Source of the DNA: Bdellovibrio sp. ArHS | Lineage (GTDB): Bacteria; Bdellovibrionota; Bdellovibrionia; Bdellovibrionales; Bdellovibrionaceae | NCBI RefSeq assembly: GCF_000786105.1 | Contig: NZ_JTEV01000016.1 | Coordinates: 172,168-236,167 of the forward strand | Direction: 5' to 3' | Length of the DNA stretch: 64,000 bases | In this document: positions 1 through 7,744 of the stretch, piece by piece | How positions within the stretch are numbered: position 1 is the first letter of the stretch | How the letters are laid out: each line of letters begins with the position of its first letter | Translations under genes and position numbers: made by a program | Notes under the pieces: model-generated | Database searches by the model: none | Seen by the model: the letters and a program-made list of their open reading frames with translations, nothing else | What the model was told of the DNA's origin: nothing

Positions 1-1212
1 ACGGTGCCGGGGTTAGCGCTGCAAAGCTGCAAGTCTTGCTGGGACATTTTAAACAATGGCGGTTCAGTCGGGGATGGCATCTATCACATCGACCCCTCGG
101 GAAGTTCTCCTTATCCTGTCTACTGCGACATGACGACCGATGGTGGTGGCTGGACTCGGTTGTTCAAACATCAACAAGCAGGAGGATTTTTTGCTAACGC
201 CGCGGATGCCGATGCTAAAAACACGTCGGATCCCAACAACAGCCTTTATTCTATCCTCAATCAAATGGATTATTTTAAAACCCCCACCAATCGTTATCAC
301 TTTCGGATCACTTGGCCCGGGGAAAGTTTTAGAAATCTATGGTGGCAAACCACCAGCCCTCGTGCCGACGTGGTCGTTGCGGGTTACAAGACGGACTTCG
401 TGCAAGCTTACTCGAACTATTGGGGCGGTCTAGAGTTTTCAAACGGCACCCATGGGCCGGCCAGCAATTCCTCGTATATCGATGGTTCTGTGAATCACGC
501 AAATTGGTTTTACGCGATTGGTTCTTTCGTCGTTTGGGGATCGACTCCGCCAGGCATTCCCGCGTCGGAGGATATGGGAGTCTCACACGGGGCCGCGGAA
601 GTAAATTTATGGATTAAGGAAACAGACACCCAGACGATCTATTCTTCATGTAAAGCGATTCTGAATGCCGGGGCCTCGAAAGGCGACGGTATTTATGTGA
701 TTGATCCCGATGGCGCTGGTGCGGGCGTGGCCTATGAGGTTTATTGTGACATGACCACCAGTGGTGGGGGGTGGACATTGGTGGCTCATTCCAATGGCGC
801 AGTGACGGCCTCAACACCGAATGATTTTCTAGTGAATACGTATAGTCTGGCGTCAGTGGCTAAACCGGGAATTCCCAATACGCAGGCCTCTTTGAATCCT
901 GAACAGTTTTCGACCTTGGCAAGTACCACGGATGCCATGTTTATTTCCCCCAGCTATAACGCAGGGGCCGCTATTGTGGATTTGGCTGGGGGCACCTGGA
1001 ATTATAACAGCACTAAGTGTACTGGCAACCTTCGTCATACCAGTCGCACGGCCGGATGTGCCGGTCAAAACGCCAATGATAACTACAATAGCTCTGATGC
1101 CTTTAACATCGCCGTTAATTCGGGGAATGAAGGGATTGTGCCCGCCTACAAAGCCAGTGAGGTTTGTTATAGCGGCAAAGGCTCTTGCACCTTTAGATTT
1201 TTCCTAAGATAA
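1..1212 (+). CDS. Protein with two fibrinogen-like domains (5' partial)
   Basis: The frame is open from the first base, so the N-terminus lies outside the window. The visible 403 codons contain two copies of a fibrinogen-related module. Each has the pattern C-x-ILN-G...GDGIY-IDP...VYCDMTT-GGGWT, the first near residues 10-55 and the second near residues 210-255. In animals the module is a lectin-like binding domain; in bacteria it occurs on large surface proteins. Conserved cysteines (SCK, YCDM, and CYSGKGSC at the end) suggest disulfides and export. A surface adhesin or fibre tip is plausible, but no signal peptide or anchor is visible here. The gene ends 76 bases before the GH13 gene. Confidence 0.8.
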   Translation, partial: TVPGLALQSCKSCWDILNNGGSVGDGIYHIDPSGSSPYPVYCDMTTDGGGWTRLFKHQQAGGFFANAADADAKNTSDPNNSLYSILNQMDYFKTPTNRYHFRITWPGESFRNLWWQTTSPRADVVVAGYKTDFVQAYSNYWGGLEFSNGTHGPASNSSYIDGSVNHANWFYAIGSFVVWGSTPPGIPASEDMGVSHGAAEVNLWIKETDTQTIYSSCKAILNAGASKGDGIYVIDPDGAGAGVAYEVYCDMTTSGGGWTLVAHSNGAVTASTPNDFLVNTYSLASVAKPGIPNTQASLNPEQFSTLASTTDAMFISPSYNAGAAIVDLAGGTWNYNSTKCTGNLRHTSRTAGCAGQNANDNYNSSDAFNIAVNSGNEGIVPAYKASEVCYSGKGSCTFRFFLR

Positions 1213-1255
1213 GACACGGCGCCAAGTGACAGGAAAGTCCGTTTTTGATTCTATT

Positions 1256-1288
1256 GTTGCCATCGTTTTTTAACAAAAAGGTGGCAAC
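1256..1288 (+). promoter_or_regulatory. Hairpin covering the ribosome-binding site of the GH13 gene
   Basis: GTTGCCATCG-TTTTTT and AAAAAGGTGGCAAC form a long hairpin: 9 pairs including one G-U, a G/A mismatch, then 5 A-T pairs around a short loop. It ends on the base before the ATG at 1289. The only Shine-Dalgarno candidate (AAGGTGG, 1278-1284) lies inside the 3' arm, so translation could depend on opening the stem. That role is inferred. Confidence 0.4.
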
Positions 1289-2956
1289 ATGACTCCGTCC
1301 AAAAAATGGTGGAAAGAATCCGTCGTCTATCAAATTTATCCGCGCAGTTTTATGGACTCGAATGGGGACGGTGTCGGGGACCTTCAAGGAGTGACGGCGA
1401 AACTGGATTATCTGCAAGATCTGGGCGTGGATGTGCTTTGGATTTGTCCCATGTATAAGTCTCCGCAGGATGACAATGGCTATGACATCAGTGATTACCA
1501 AGAAATTCACGCCGAATTTGGCACGATGGAAGATTTTAATACCCTCTTAAAAGAAGTTCATAAGCGGGGTATGAAGCTGCTGATCGATCTTGTGATCAAT
1601 CATACCAGTGACGAGCACCCGTGGTTTATTGAATCGCGCTCATCCAAAAACAATCCGAAAAGAGACTGGTATATTTGGCGAGATGGAAAGAACGGCAAAG
1701 AGCCGAATAACTGGGAGAGTATCTTCGGTGGTTCCGCCTGGAAGTATGATGAAAAAACACATCAATACTTTATGCATATCTTTTCCGCCAAGCAGCCGGA
1801 TTTGAATTGGGAAAATCTGGAAATGCGTCAGGAAGTTTATAAAATGATTCGCTGGTGGTTGGATAAAGGCATTGACGGTTTTCGCATCGATGCCATCAGC
1901 CACGCCAAGAAAGAGGCGGGACTCGCCGATATGCCGAATCCGCAAGGATTGGAGTATGTGCCCTCCTATGCCAAACACATGAACGTGCCGGGCATTCAGG
2001 ACTATATCACTGATCTTTGCAAAAATACTTTTGTTCACTACGACATCATGACCATCGGCGAAGCCAATGGTGTTTCCGCTGAAAATGCGGAAGAGTGGGT
2101 CGGTGAATCGCAAAAGAAATTCAACATGGTGATTCAGTTCGAGCATGTCGGATTGTGGGATGCAAATCCCGAAAAACGCATTGATTTATTAAAAGTCAAA
2201 GAAGTCTTTGGACGCTGGCAAAGAGAGCTAGAGAACAAAGGCTGGAATGCGTTGTTCGTAGAAAACCACGACGTGCCCCGAATTATTTCGAAATGGGGAG
2301 ACACTAAAAACCACTGGCGTGAAAGTGCGACGTCCCTTGCGGCGATGTATTTCCTGATGCAAGGGACACCGCTGATCTATCAGGGGCAAGAGATCGGAAT
2401 GACCAACACGACCTTTCAGGGGCCCGAGGACTTTAATGATGTTTCGGCAAAAAATCACTTTGCGATTCGCCGAAAACAGGGCGCGACGGATGCGGAAATC
2501 ACCAAAGAACTGGCCAACTCGTCGCGCGACAATGCGCGCACACCGATGCAATGGAATGGCCAAGTCAACGCCGGATTTTCGACAGGGACACCTTGGTTGA
2601 AGGTGAATCCGAACTATAAATCGATCAACGTCGAAGCCCAGCTCCAGGACCGCCTGTCTGTTTTCAACTTTTATAAAAAGTTGATTCAAATTCGCAAACA
2701 ACATTCCGTCTTTGTCTATGGCACCTATAAACTTGTAATGGAGTCTGATCCTCAAGTCTATGCTTACACGCGAACTTTTGAGGGAACGCAGGTCTTGGTG
2801 ATTTGCAATATTTCGGATAAGTCGGCCCTGTTTGCGGAAAAGGGAATTATCTTGAAGTCTGAAAATCTTCTTTTGGCAAACTATGAAGACCTGGCATTGG
2901 GAGACACCGAGCAACTGACTCTTCGTCCTTATGAAAGCCGGGTTTATAAAATTTAA
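1289..2956 (+). CDS. GH13 alpha-glucosidase (oligo-1,6-glucosidase/maltase type)
   Basis: A 555-residue enzyme of the size usual for GH13 subfamily 31 (MalL, TreC, alpha-glucosidase). It hydrolyses terminal alpha-glucose from short oligosaccharides. The TIM-barrel regions are all visible: region I DLVINH (100-105), region II GFRIDAISH with nucleophile Asp201, region III IGEAN with acid Glu258, and region IV VENHD with Asp328. The residue after the nucleophile is Ala202; in this subfamily Ala there has been linked to alpha-1,4 preference and Val to alpha-1,6, so a maltase is more likely than an isomaltase. There is no signal peptide, so it is cytoplasmic. No sugar transporter or repressor is adjacent. 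Confidence 0.92.
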   Translation: MTPSKKWWKESVVYQIYPRSFMDSNGDGVGDLQGVTAKLDYLQDLGVDVLWICPMYKSPQDDNGYDISDYQEIHAEFGTMEDFNTLLKEVHKRGMKLLIDLVINHTSDEHPWFIESRSSKNNPKRDWYIWRDGKNGKEPNNWESIFGGSAWKYDEKTHQYFMHIFSAKQPDLNWENLEMRQEVYKMIRWWLDKGIDGFRIDAISHAKKEAGLADMPNPQGLEYVPSYAKHMNVPGIQDYITDLCKNTFVHYDIMTIGEANGVSAENAEEWVGESQKKFNMVIQFEHVGLWDANPEKRIDLLKVKEVFGRWQRELENKGWNALFVENHDVPRIISKWGDTKNHWRESATSLAAMYFLMQGTPLIYQGQEIGMTNTTFQGPEDFNDVSAKNHFAIRRKQGATDAEITKELANSSRDNARTPMQWNGQVNAGFSTGTPWLKVNPNYKSINVEAQLQDRLSVFNFYKKLIQIRKQHSVFVYGTYKLVMESDPQVYAYTRTFEGTQVLVICNISDKSALFAEKGIILKSENLLLANYEDLALGDTEQLTLRPYESRVYKI

Positions 2957-2979
2957 ACTGATCCAGCAGTCTGTTTGTA

Positions 2980-3047
2980 GCGCGGGGGATTTGGTGCGGA
3001 GGAAATACTTTAGCGGTGCTCCGTTCAGCACGGCCTCCAGCCTCAGT
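2980..3047 (+). repeat. Dispersed intergenic repeat, copy A
   Basis: This element fills most of the gap between the convergent GH13 and ankyrin genes. It begins with the 15-mer GCGCGGGGGATTTGG, identical to 63890-63904, and ends with GCCTCCAGCCTCAGT, close to the end of the second copy at 63960. Internally it has a GTGCT...AGCAC stem-loop inside a GGAGG...CCTCC pair. Both copies lie just past the 3' end of a gene, so a role in transcript ends is possible. Only two copies are visible here. Confidence 0.5.
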
Positions 3048-3385
3048 CAAAAGCGCCCCCCGAAAAGAGCTCTCCAGAAGGAGAGCTTTGGTTGAACCCC
3101 TCTTTTTCGCAACTCTTCCAAAACAATTTTGTTTTTATAAAAAGTCGCGGCCTCAAGGGGCGTTTGATCGTCGAAAAATGACTTTAAGCGGGGATCTGCT
3201 TTGTGTTCCAAAAGATAAAGAGCCACCTCGGTGTGTCCGGCGGCGATCGCCGCCACCAAGGGTGTCGCCAAAATTTCGGGGTGTTGATAGTTAGGATTTA
3301 CACCATTTTCGATATGGTAGCGCACTAATTCCATGTCGCCGCGTTGAGCGGCCGAATACATCTCTTTCCAGTCTCCCGCAGACAT
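3047..3385 (-). CDS. Small ankyrin-repeat protein
   Basis: A 112-residue protein starting at the ATG at 3385, chosen because AAGGAGCT sits at the right distance upstream. Three ankyrin-type repeats are visible: MYSAAQRGDMELVRYHIENGV, TPLVAAIAAGHTEVALYLLE and TPLEAATFYKNKIVLEELRKR. Ankyrin repeats bind other proteins, and the partner cannot be predicted. There is no signal peptide. It is transcribed toward the GH13 gene, with repeat copy A between the two stops. Confidence 0.8.
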   Translation of the reverse strand: MSAGDWKEMYSAAQRGDMELVRYHIENGVNPNYQHPEILATPLVAAIAAGHTEVALYLLEHKADPRLKSFFDDQTPLEAATFYKNKIVLEELRKRGVQPKLSFWRALFGGRF

Positions 3386-3547
3386 AACAGCTCCTTGAAT
3401 ACTGGTATTGTGTTGGCCCTTCCCGGGCACTGTCAAAAATATTGTCAGATGTCTGCTTCCGAAACGTCTCTATTGGCGCCCTCGTCGTGGCGCGCATTTC
3501 GCTATAAGGGCTCATGTTCTGGAAACTCAAAAATGAAAGGTTTTGCT

Positions 3548-4102
3548 ATGAAGAAGACTTTAGCTGTTCTTTTCTTATTGATGGCTGGCAATATGGCACA
3601 AGCGGCCCCCTATTATGCGGGTGTGGGTTGTAATGAAGAAGGGACACGTTGTACCTTCGGAAAACCATCGGGACGTGTCTTGAATTGGAGTAAAAAAGGA
3701 ACCATACAAGAGCTGGGCGAGCGCTGCGAAAAATTCATTAACAACATTGAAGCGCGCAAGAACGAAATCTCGAAAAGCCAAAAAGTCGAGTTGAAGTATA
3801 AGAACTTCACTTATTCGTGGTCTAATGAGATCCAAGAAGACGGACGAGCAAAGATTGTCTGCGCCGTTGAGTTGCATTCAGAGTTGCCTGAAGTGAAGTT
3901 TGAGACTAAGTCAGTAAAAAGATTTTTCTGGGTCTGCGAAAACAAAGATAGTGCCGGTGTGTGCGCCCATTATTTCGATGAATGTGAAGCCGTTCGTGAT
4001 GAGGCTTTGCGTGACGGTTCTGTTTTAGATGCGACCATTTATCGCGGAGGCTCGTTATTGCAGGGAAATATCTGCGATATCGTGACCGTGAAGTTTAAAT
4101 AA
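3548..4102 (+). CDS. Secreted cysteine-containing protein of unknown function
   Basis: The ATG at 3548 follows AAAGG and opens a clear signal peptide (MKKTLAVLFLLMAGNMAQA), leaving a mature protein of about 165 residues with several cysteines (VGCNEEGTRC, RCEKF, VCENKDSAGVC, CDIV). The upstream in-frame ATG at 3533 is less likely because it would place MKGFA before the signal. I recognise no family. The gene ends at a bidirectional terminator shared with the convergent small gene. A periplasmic or exported protein stabilised by disulfides is the safest description. Confidence 0.75.
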   Translation: MKKTLAVLFLLMAGNMAQAAPYYAGVGCNEEGTRCTFGKPSGRVLNWSKKGTIQELGERCEKFINNIEARKNEISKSQKVELKYKNFTYSWSNEIQEDGRAKIVCAVELHSELPEVKFETKSVKRFFWVCENKDSAGVCAHYFDECEAVRDEALRDGSVLDATIYRGGSLLQGNICDIVTVKFK

Positions 4103-4123
4103 AAATCCCCACCACGAGATATT

Positions 4124-4151
4124 AAAAAGCCCGGAACTTCCGGGCTTTTTT
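4124..4151. terminator. Bidirectional intrinsic terminator
   Basis: AGCCCGG (4128-4134), loop AACTT, CCGGGCT (4140-4146), flanked by an A run on the left and a T run on the right. It can terminate both the gene ending at 4102 and the minus-strand gene ending at 4156. Confidence 0.9.
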
Positions 4152-4155
4152 GTTA

Positions 4156-4434
4156 TTAGAAGCCTTGGATTTCAAGCAGGGTGCAATCTGCTGACATCAT
4201 CGGAACAACAATAATGCCTTCGCCGTTATCAAGAAGGAACTCAACGCCGTAAGAAACGACGCCACGAGCGTCTGCTTTTCCCGAGCCAAAGACATTCACG
4301 GGTGTTGCTCCAGTGGCATGAACTTCATCCATATAGTCTCGTGCGTAGGCGACGGCCTCCGCTTCGCAAACTTGCGTTTGTGCGAAAGAAAATAGAGGGG
4401 AAAGAAGAAAAGTGGCGACGATAGTCCATTTCAT
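4156..4434 (-). CDS. Small secreted protein of unknown function
   Basis: A 92-residue product with a typical signal peptide (MKWTIVATFLLSPLFSFAQ, cleavage probably before TQV). The mature part of about 73 residues has two cysteines near its ends (QVCEAEAV, ADCTLLE), probably a disulfide, and an alternating strand-like C-terminus (GVEFLLDNGEGIIVVPMMS). It starts at the ATG at 4434 after AAAGGAGC. No family is recognised. It shares a terminator with the convergent secreted protein. Confidence 0.7.
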   Translation of the reverse strand: MKWTIVATFLLSPLFSFAQTQVCEAEAVAYARDYMDEVHATGATPVNVFGSGKADARGVVSYGVEFLLDNGEGIIVVPMMSADCTLLEIQGF

Positions 4435-4627
4435 AAGTGCTCCTTTAAATGCGACTCTTATAGTGAACTTTTCAGCATTCGGGTAGTCTTAGCGACGATT
4501 TTTAGAAAATCTTCTAATATTTTCAGGGGGTTCAACGCGAAACCGTCTTCACAGAAGGCCGTTTGTTAAAACGAAATCGCATTTTAAGTCGTTTGACTGT
4601 GGGGGACGAGGTCCATAGGCTTAGGGG

Positions 4628-5236
4628 ATGACATCTTTTCGCGCACAAATTCAATGGATTGAACAGACCTTTCGTGAAATCAAGCCCTCTTCAGAGGTGG
4701 CTTTAGACCTGAAATACGCCAGCGAAGACAACTTTATGCAGAAGGATGTTTACCAAGGTTTTCAGCGTTGTTTTCTGGCTCCCATCGCTTATACGATGTT
4801 CGAGAATGCCTGTAGAGTGTTGCGGGAAAATCATCCGCACCTGCAATTTCTGATTTGGGACACCCTTCGTCCGCGCAGTATTCAATCTTTGTTTTATGCG
4901 CACCTTGAGGGAACTCCATTCCAAAATTACGTGGCAGCACCTTTTCCAGGCTCTTTGCACAATTTTGGTATGGCGATGGATTTAACTCTGCAGACGAAAG
5001 AGGGTGAACCGCTTGATATGGGGACGGGGTTTGATGATTTTCGTGACCTTGCCCAGCCCAAGCTTGAGCAGAAGTTTTTGGCCTCCGGAGAATTAACCCC
5101 TCAACAACATGCCAATCGACTTCTGCTTCGAGAGCTTTTAGAGTCACAGGGATTTAAGGTTCTAGAGCATGAATGGTGGCATTTTAATGCTCTTCCCAAA
5201 GACCAAGTCCATGGCCTGCATCCCGTCCTGGAATAG
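4628..5236 (+). CDS. D-alanyl-D-alanine dipeptidase, VanX/DdpX type (peptidase M15D)
   Basis: A 202-residue protein, the length of VanX. All zinc and catalytic positions can be read: Arg81 in WDTLRPRS, the SLHNFGMAMD motif (His111 and Asp118 as zinc ligands), and EHEWWH (base Glu182, zinc ligand His185). The family cleaves the D-Ala-D-Ala dipeptide released from peptidoglycan precursors or turnover. There is no signal peptide, so it is probably cytoplasmic. No vanA/vanH-like genes are nearby, so recycling of D-Ala-D-Ala (own or prey wall) is more likely than glycopeptide resistance. That role is inferred. Confidence 0.9.
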   Translation: MTSFRAQIQWIEQTFREIKPSSEVALDLKYASEDNFMQKDVYQGFQRCFLAPIAYTMFENACRVLRENHPHLQFLIWDTLRPRSIQSLFYAHLEGTPFQNYVAAPFPGSLHNFGMAMDLTLQTKEGEPLDMGTGFDDFRDLAQPKLEQKFLASGELTPQQHANRLLLRELLESQGFKVLEHEWWHFNALPKDQVHGLHPVLE

Positions 5237-5376
5237 TTTTTTGCGAGCAGCCCTCTGAAAAGCAATCCAAGTTTTGCACGAGGGTCCAGGAAAGGGCTCG
5301 TTCAACATTAAAATTTCCGACAACAGCCGTGGCATTTCATACACTGAGCCTCTATCGATGTCTCCGAGGAGTGAAA

Positions 5377-5583
5377 ATGCGGAAAACTTTGGCGGCCCTG
5401 AAGGGCCGCGTGCTTAAGGTTTACGAAGTGATAAAAGAACTTGATCAAATACCTTTACGAAATCTGCGTGGCGATTTTTACGAAGCAGAATCACCTAAAA
5501 AAATAAAACGCGTCCCCCGGCAGAACAAAGTACGCGTGGAAGATCTTCGTCCCGGTTCGACTTATGAAGATAAATCTTCGTAA
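5377..5583 (+). CDS. Small basic protein of unknown function
   Basis: The start at ATG 5377 is set by GAGGA at 5366-5370. The product has 68 residues, is rich in Lys/Arg (KKIKRVPRQNKVRVEDLR), and has no signal peptide or membrane segment. The N-terminal half is probably helical (LAALKGRVLKVYEVIKELDQI) and the rest charged and extended. I do not recognise the family. It sits alone between the dipeptidase and a convergent SRPBCC gene, with no terminator visible between the stops. Confidence 0.6.
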   Translation: MRKTLAALKGRVLKVYEVIKELDQIPLRNLRGDFYEAESPKKIKRVPRQNKVRVEDLRPGSTYEDKSS

Positions 5584-5595
5584 GAATATTGAACG

Positions 5596-6051
5596 CTATT
5601 TCAAAACTTCCTTATAGGCGCCCTGGCGCAGGTTGATCCCATATTCCAGATAGGCTTTCATCGCGAAGAGCATTTGCGACCAACCCTTGCAGTTGCCAAA
5701 TGCAGCGCTCATACCTGTTTCCGACGGGCTCCAGCCCTCTTCTGTCACTGTCACTTTGGATTCTTTTGGATTTAGAGCTTCAAAAACAAATTCGACTCGG
5801 TTGTCTTTGCCACCTTCTGCGGAACCCCACGCAAACACAATCAGTTTGTCTTTGAGCACGTTTTTCGTGTGCACAGGAAATGCCCCGGGGAAATCGGCAA
5901 ACTCCCATTGCACCGTTGTGCCTTCTTGCAGAGGACCGGTCGCTCCTCCTGTGATGAAGTAGGCACTTAATTTTTTCGGGTTGTAGACGGCGTCGAAGAC
6001 TTCGGCCACGGGTTTTTGAATGATGACCCACGTATCAAATTTCGGTGTCAT
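5596..6051 (-). CDS. SRPBCC/AHSA1-like domain protein
   Basis: A 151-residue single-domain protein with the START/Bet v1-like pattern of AHSA1 relatives: IIQKPVAEVFDAVYNPKKLSAYFITG near the start, then alternating strands (VQWEFADFPGAF, LIVFAWGS, RVEFVFEAL, SKVTVTEEGW) and a C-terminal helix ending GWSQMLFAMKAYLEYG. These proteins hold hydrophobic ligands in a cavity, and the bacterial members mostly lack a known ligand. Start is the ATG at 6051 after GGAGCC. Cytosolic. Confidence 0.85.
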   Translation of the reverse strand: MTPKFDTWVIIQKPVAEVFDAVYNPKKLSAYFITGGATGPLQEGTTVQWEFADFPGAFPVHTKNVLKDKLIVFAWGSAEGGKDNRVEFVFEALNPKESKVTVTEEGWSPSETGMSAAFGNCKGWSQMLFAMKAYLEYGINLRQGAYKEVLK

Positions 6052-6351
6052 AAAGGCTCCTCGTTCTGATTTCTACTTACGTGATATGACGGAATTGCTT
6101 GTACGGTTTATGATTCAAGAAACGGCTTTGTCTGTCAAACTCGCAGCCCTCATCCTGACTTTTGACGCTGACGATGTTGGATTTCCGTCGTTTCAGCGTC
6201 TTATGAAGTCACTGAGTGTCGGAATACCAACAGGTCCGATGAGGTCATTGAAGGAAATGGTCGAGGTCTTTGCCTAAGTAGTCCTCGAAGAAATATTCTC
6301 TGGGCATACTAAAAGGAAGAAGGATTCTAAGGACGTTGCGGAGGAAAAACA
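6052..6351. other. Intergenic region without a convincing gene
   Basis: This is 300 bases between the divergent SRPBCC and methyltransferase genes. A 63-codon frame (ATG 6086 to stop 6277) is present but has no Shine-Dalgarno and no recognisable domain, so I do not call it. GGAGG near 6340 is the ribosome-binding site of the methyltransferase. Promoters for both flanking genes should lie here, but I see no strong box. Confidence 0.5.
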
Positions 6352-7233
6352 ATGGATGCAGGCAAGCTGGCTTCATTTCTGGATCAAATCATTTGTGGTG
6401 ATGCTTTAGAGACTTTAGAAAAAATCCCAGACAACTCGATTGATCTCGCGGTGACCTCTCCGCCCTACAATCTGAAGAATTCCACGGGCAACGGTCTGAA
6501 GGATGGACGGGGAGGCAAGTGGTCAAAGGCCGCATTGCTGAAAGGTTATCCTAATCACGATGACAATATGCCACACTCGGAATACGTGGCCTGGCAAAGG
6601 GCCGTGATCGCGGAAACCTTGCGAACACTCAAGTCCGAGGGCGCTCTTTTTTATATTCATAAATGGCGTGTCCAGAATGGGATTCTTCAGGATCGGCAAG
6701 ATATCGTCAGTGGCTTTCCCGTGCGCCAGATTATCATTTGGCAAAGAGCCGGAGGCATTAATTTTAATCCAGGCTATTTTCTTCCTACTTACGAAGTGAT
6801 CTATCTTATCGCCAAGCCAGAGTTCAAACTTTCGCCTCAGGCCAACGCGTGTGGCGACGTCTGGAGTTTTTCGCAAGAAATGAATAACGATCATCCGTCG
6901 CCATTCCCGTTGGCCCTAGCGGAACGAATCATTTCTTCCACAGAAGCAAAGATTGTTCTGGACCCTTTTGTGGGATCGGGAACCACAGCGGTTGCCGCAA
7001 AAAAATGGGGACGGCAGTTTATCGGCATTGATATTGCCGAAGAGTATTGCAAAGTAGCAGAAGAACGGGTGCGTGAATTCAGCATCACGAAAGTGGATCC
7101 TTTCAAAAATAAATTGCTGTCGACGAAAGCATCACAATCTCGGGAAGCGCGAAAGACCGTCGAAGAAAGAAATCTGTCATTCTTCGAAGATCTCGAAATT
7201 GATGTAGCACGGAAGCCGGAAGTGGGACTGTAG
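6352..7233 (+). CDS. Orphan beta-class DNA methyltransferase (N4-cytosine or N6-adenine)
   Basis: A 293-residue SAM-dependent methyltransferase. Catalytic motif IV is TSPPYN (35-40), which comes before the SAM-binding motif I DPFVGSGTT (204-212). That order defines the beta class, which includes CcrM-like adenine and several N4-cytosine enzymes. Motif X-like residues (HPSPFPLALAERII) precede motif I. TSPPY favours N4-cytosine, but adenine cannot be excluded. No restriction endonuclease, specificity subunit or mobile gene is adjacent, so it is an orphan, perhaps regulatory. The C-terminal 50 residues are charged and lack a recognised domain. Confidence 0.88.
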   Translation: MDAGKLASFLDQIICGDALETLEKIPDNSIDLAVTSPPYNLKNSTGNGLKDGRGGKWSKAALLKGYPNHDDNMPHSEYVAWQRAVIAETLRTLKSEGALFYIHKWRVQNGILQDRQDIVSGFPVRQIIIWQRAGGINFNPGYFLPTYEVIYLIAKPEFKLSPQANACGDVWSFSQEMNNDHPSPFPLALAERIISSTEAKIVLDPFVGSGTTAVAAKKWGRQFIGIDIAEEYCKVAEERVREFSITKVDPFKNKLLSTKASQSREARKTVEERNLSFFEDLEIDVARKPEVGL

Positions 7234-7294
7234 AGTTACATGTGCTCAAGCTGCATTTTTCACAGCATGATAAGTGCTATGAAAAGGAGATCTC

Positions 7295-7696
7295 ATGGAG
7301 ACTTCACGACAAAATGAATCACAACCTTCCAAGGAAACCCTGGAAGTAGGTAAAAAGTTGGTCGAACTTTGTAAGCGTGGCGATAATATGAAGGCCATTG
7401 ACTGGCTTTATGCGGAAAATATTGAAAGCCAAGAAGCGGCAGCGATGCCTGGTATGCCGGCGCAAATGCGCGGCATCGAAGCTATTCGCAAAAAGAATAA
7501 GGAATGGATAGAGCAAATGGAAGTGCACTCGATGGATGTTGCGGGGCCATTTCCGCACGGTGACCGTTTTGCTGTTCACTACAAAATGGATGTGAGTGAA
7601 AAGCAATCGGGAAAACGCTATCAAATGGAAGAAGTGGCGCTTTATACAGTTGCCAATGGTAAAATCGTAAAAGAAGAATTCTTTTATATGATGTAA
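7295..7696 (+). CDS. SnoaL-like (NTF2-fold) protein
   Basis: A 133-residue protein with the pattern of SnoaL-like ketosteroid-isomerase-fold proteins: an N-terminal helix (KKLVELCKRGDNMKAIDWLYAENIES), then GIEAIRKKNKEWIEQME, then strands HSMDVAGPFPHGDRFAVHYKMDV and a C-terminal strand GKIVKEEFFYMM. Start is ATG 7295 after AAAAGGAG. No catalytic residues can be assigned. Cytosolic. It is followed by a hairpin shared with the convergent hydrolase gene. Confidence 0.75.
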   Translation: METSRQNESQPSKETLEVGKKLVELCKRGDNMKAIDWLYAENIESQEAAAMPGMPAQMRGIEAIRKKNKEWIEQMEVHSMDVAGPFPHGDRFAVHYKMDVSEKQSGKRYQMEEVALYTVANGKIVKEEFFYMM

Positions 7697-7705
7697 AGAG
7701 TTGGT

Positions 7706-7730
7706 CCTTGGGCAGTTGTCCTGCTCAAGG
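7706..7730. terminator. Hairpin between convergent genes, probable terminator
   Basis: CCTTGGGCAG (7706-7715) pairs with CTGCTCAAGG (7721-7730), with one G-U pair and a 5-base loop. It lies between the stops of the SnoaL-like gene and the convergent lipoprotein gene. The downstream T content is low, so termination may be weak. Confidence 0.45.
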
Positions 7731-7744
7731 ATTGTGTTACTGGA

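Noticed and set aside
2228..3031. Long minus-strand open frame opposite the GH13 gene
   Set aside because: It runs antisense through a well-supported enzyme gene; its translation has no domain and mirrors the codon pattern of the real gene.
4628..5236. Glycopeptide resistance function for the VanX-like gene
   Set aside because: Active-site residues fit VanX, but vanA/vanH or vanR/vanS homologues are absent. Dipeptide recycling is more reasonable.
6086..6277. 63-codon frame between the SRPBCC and methyltransferase genes
   Set aside because: No ribosome site, no recognisable domain and no overlap with neighbours. Treated as chance.
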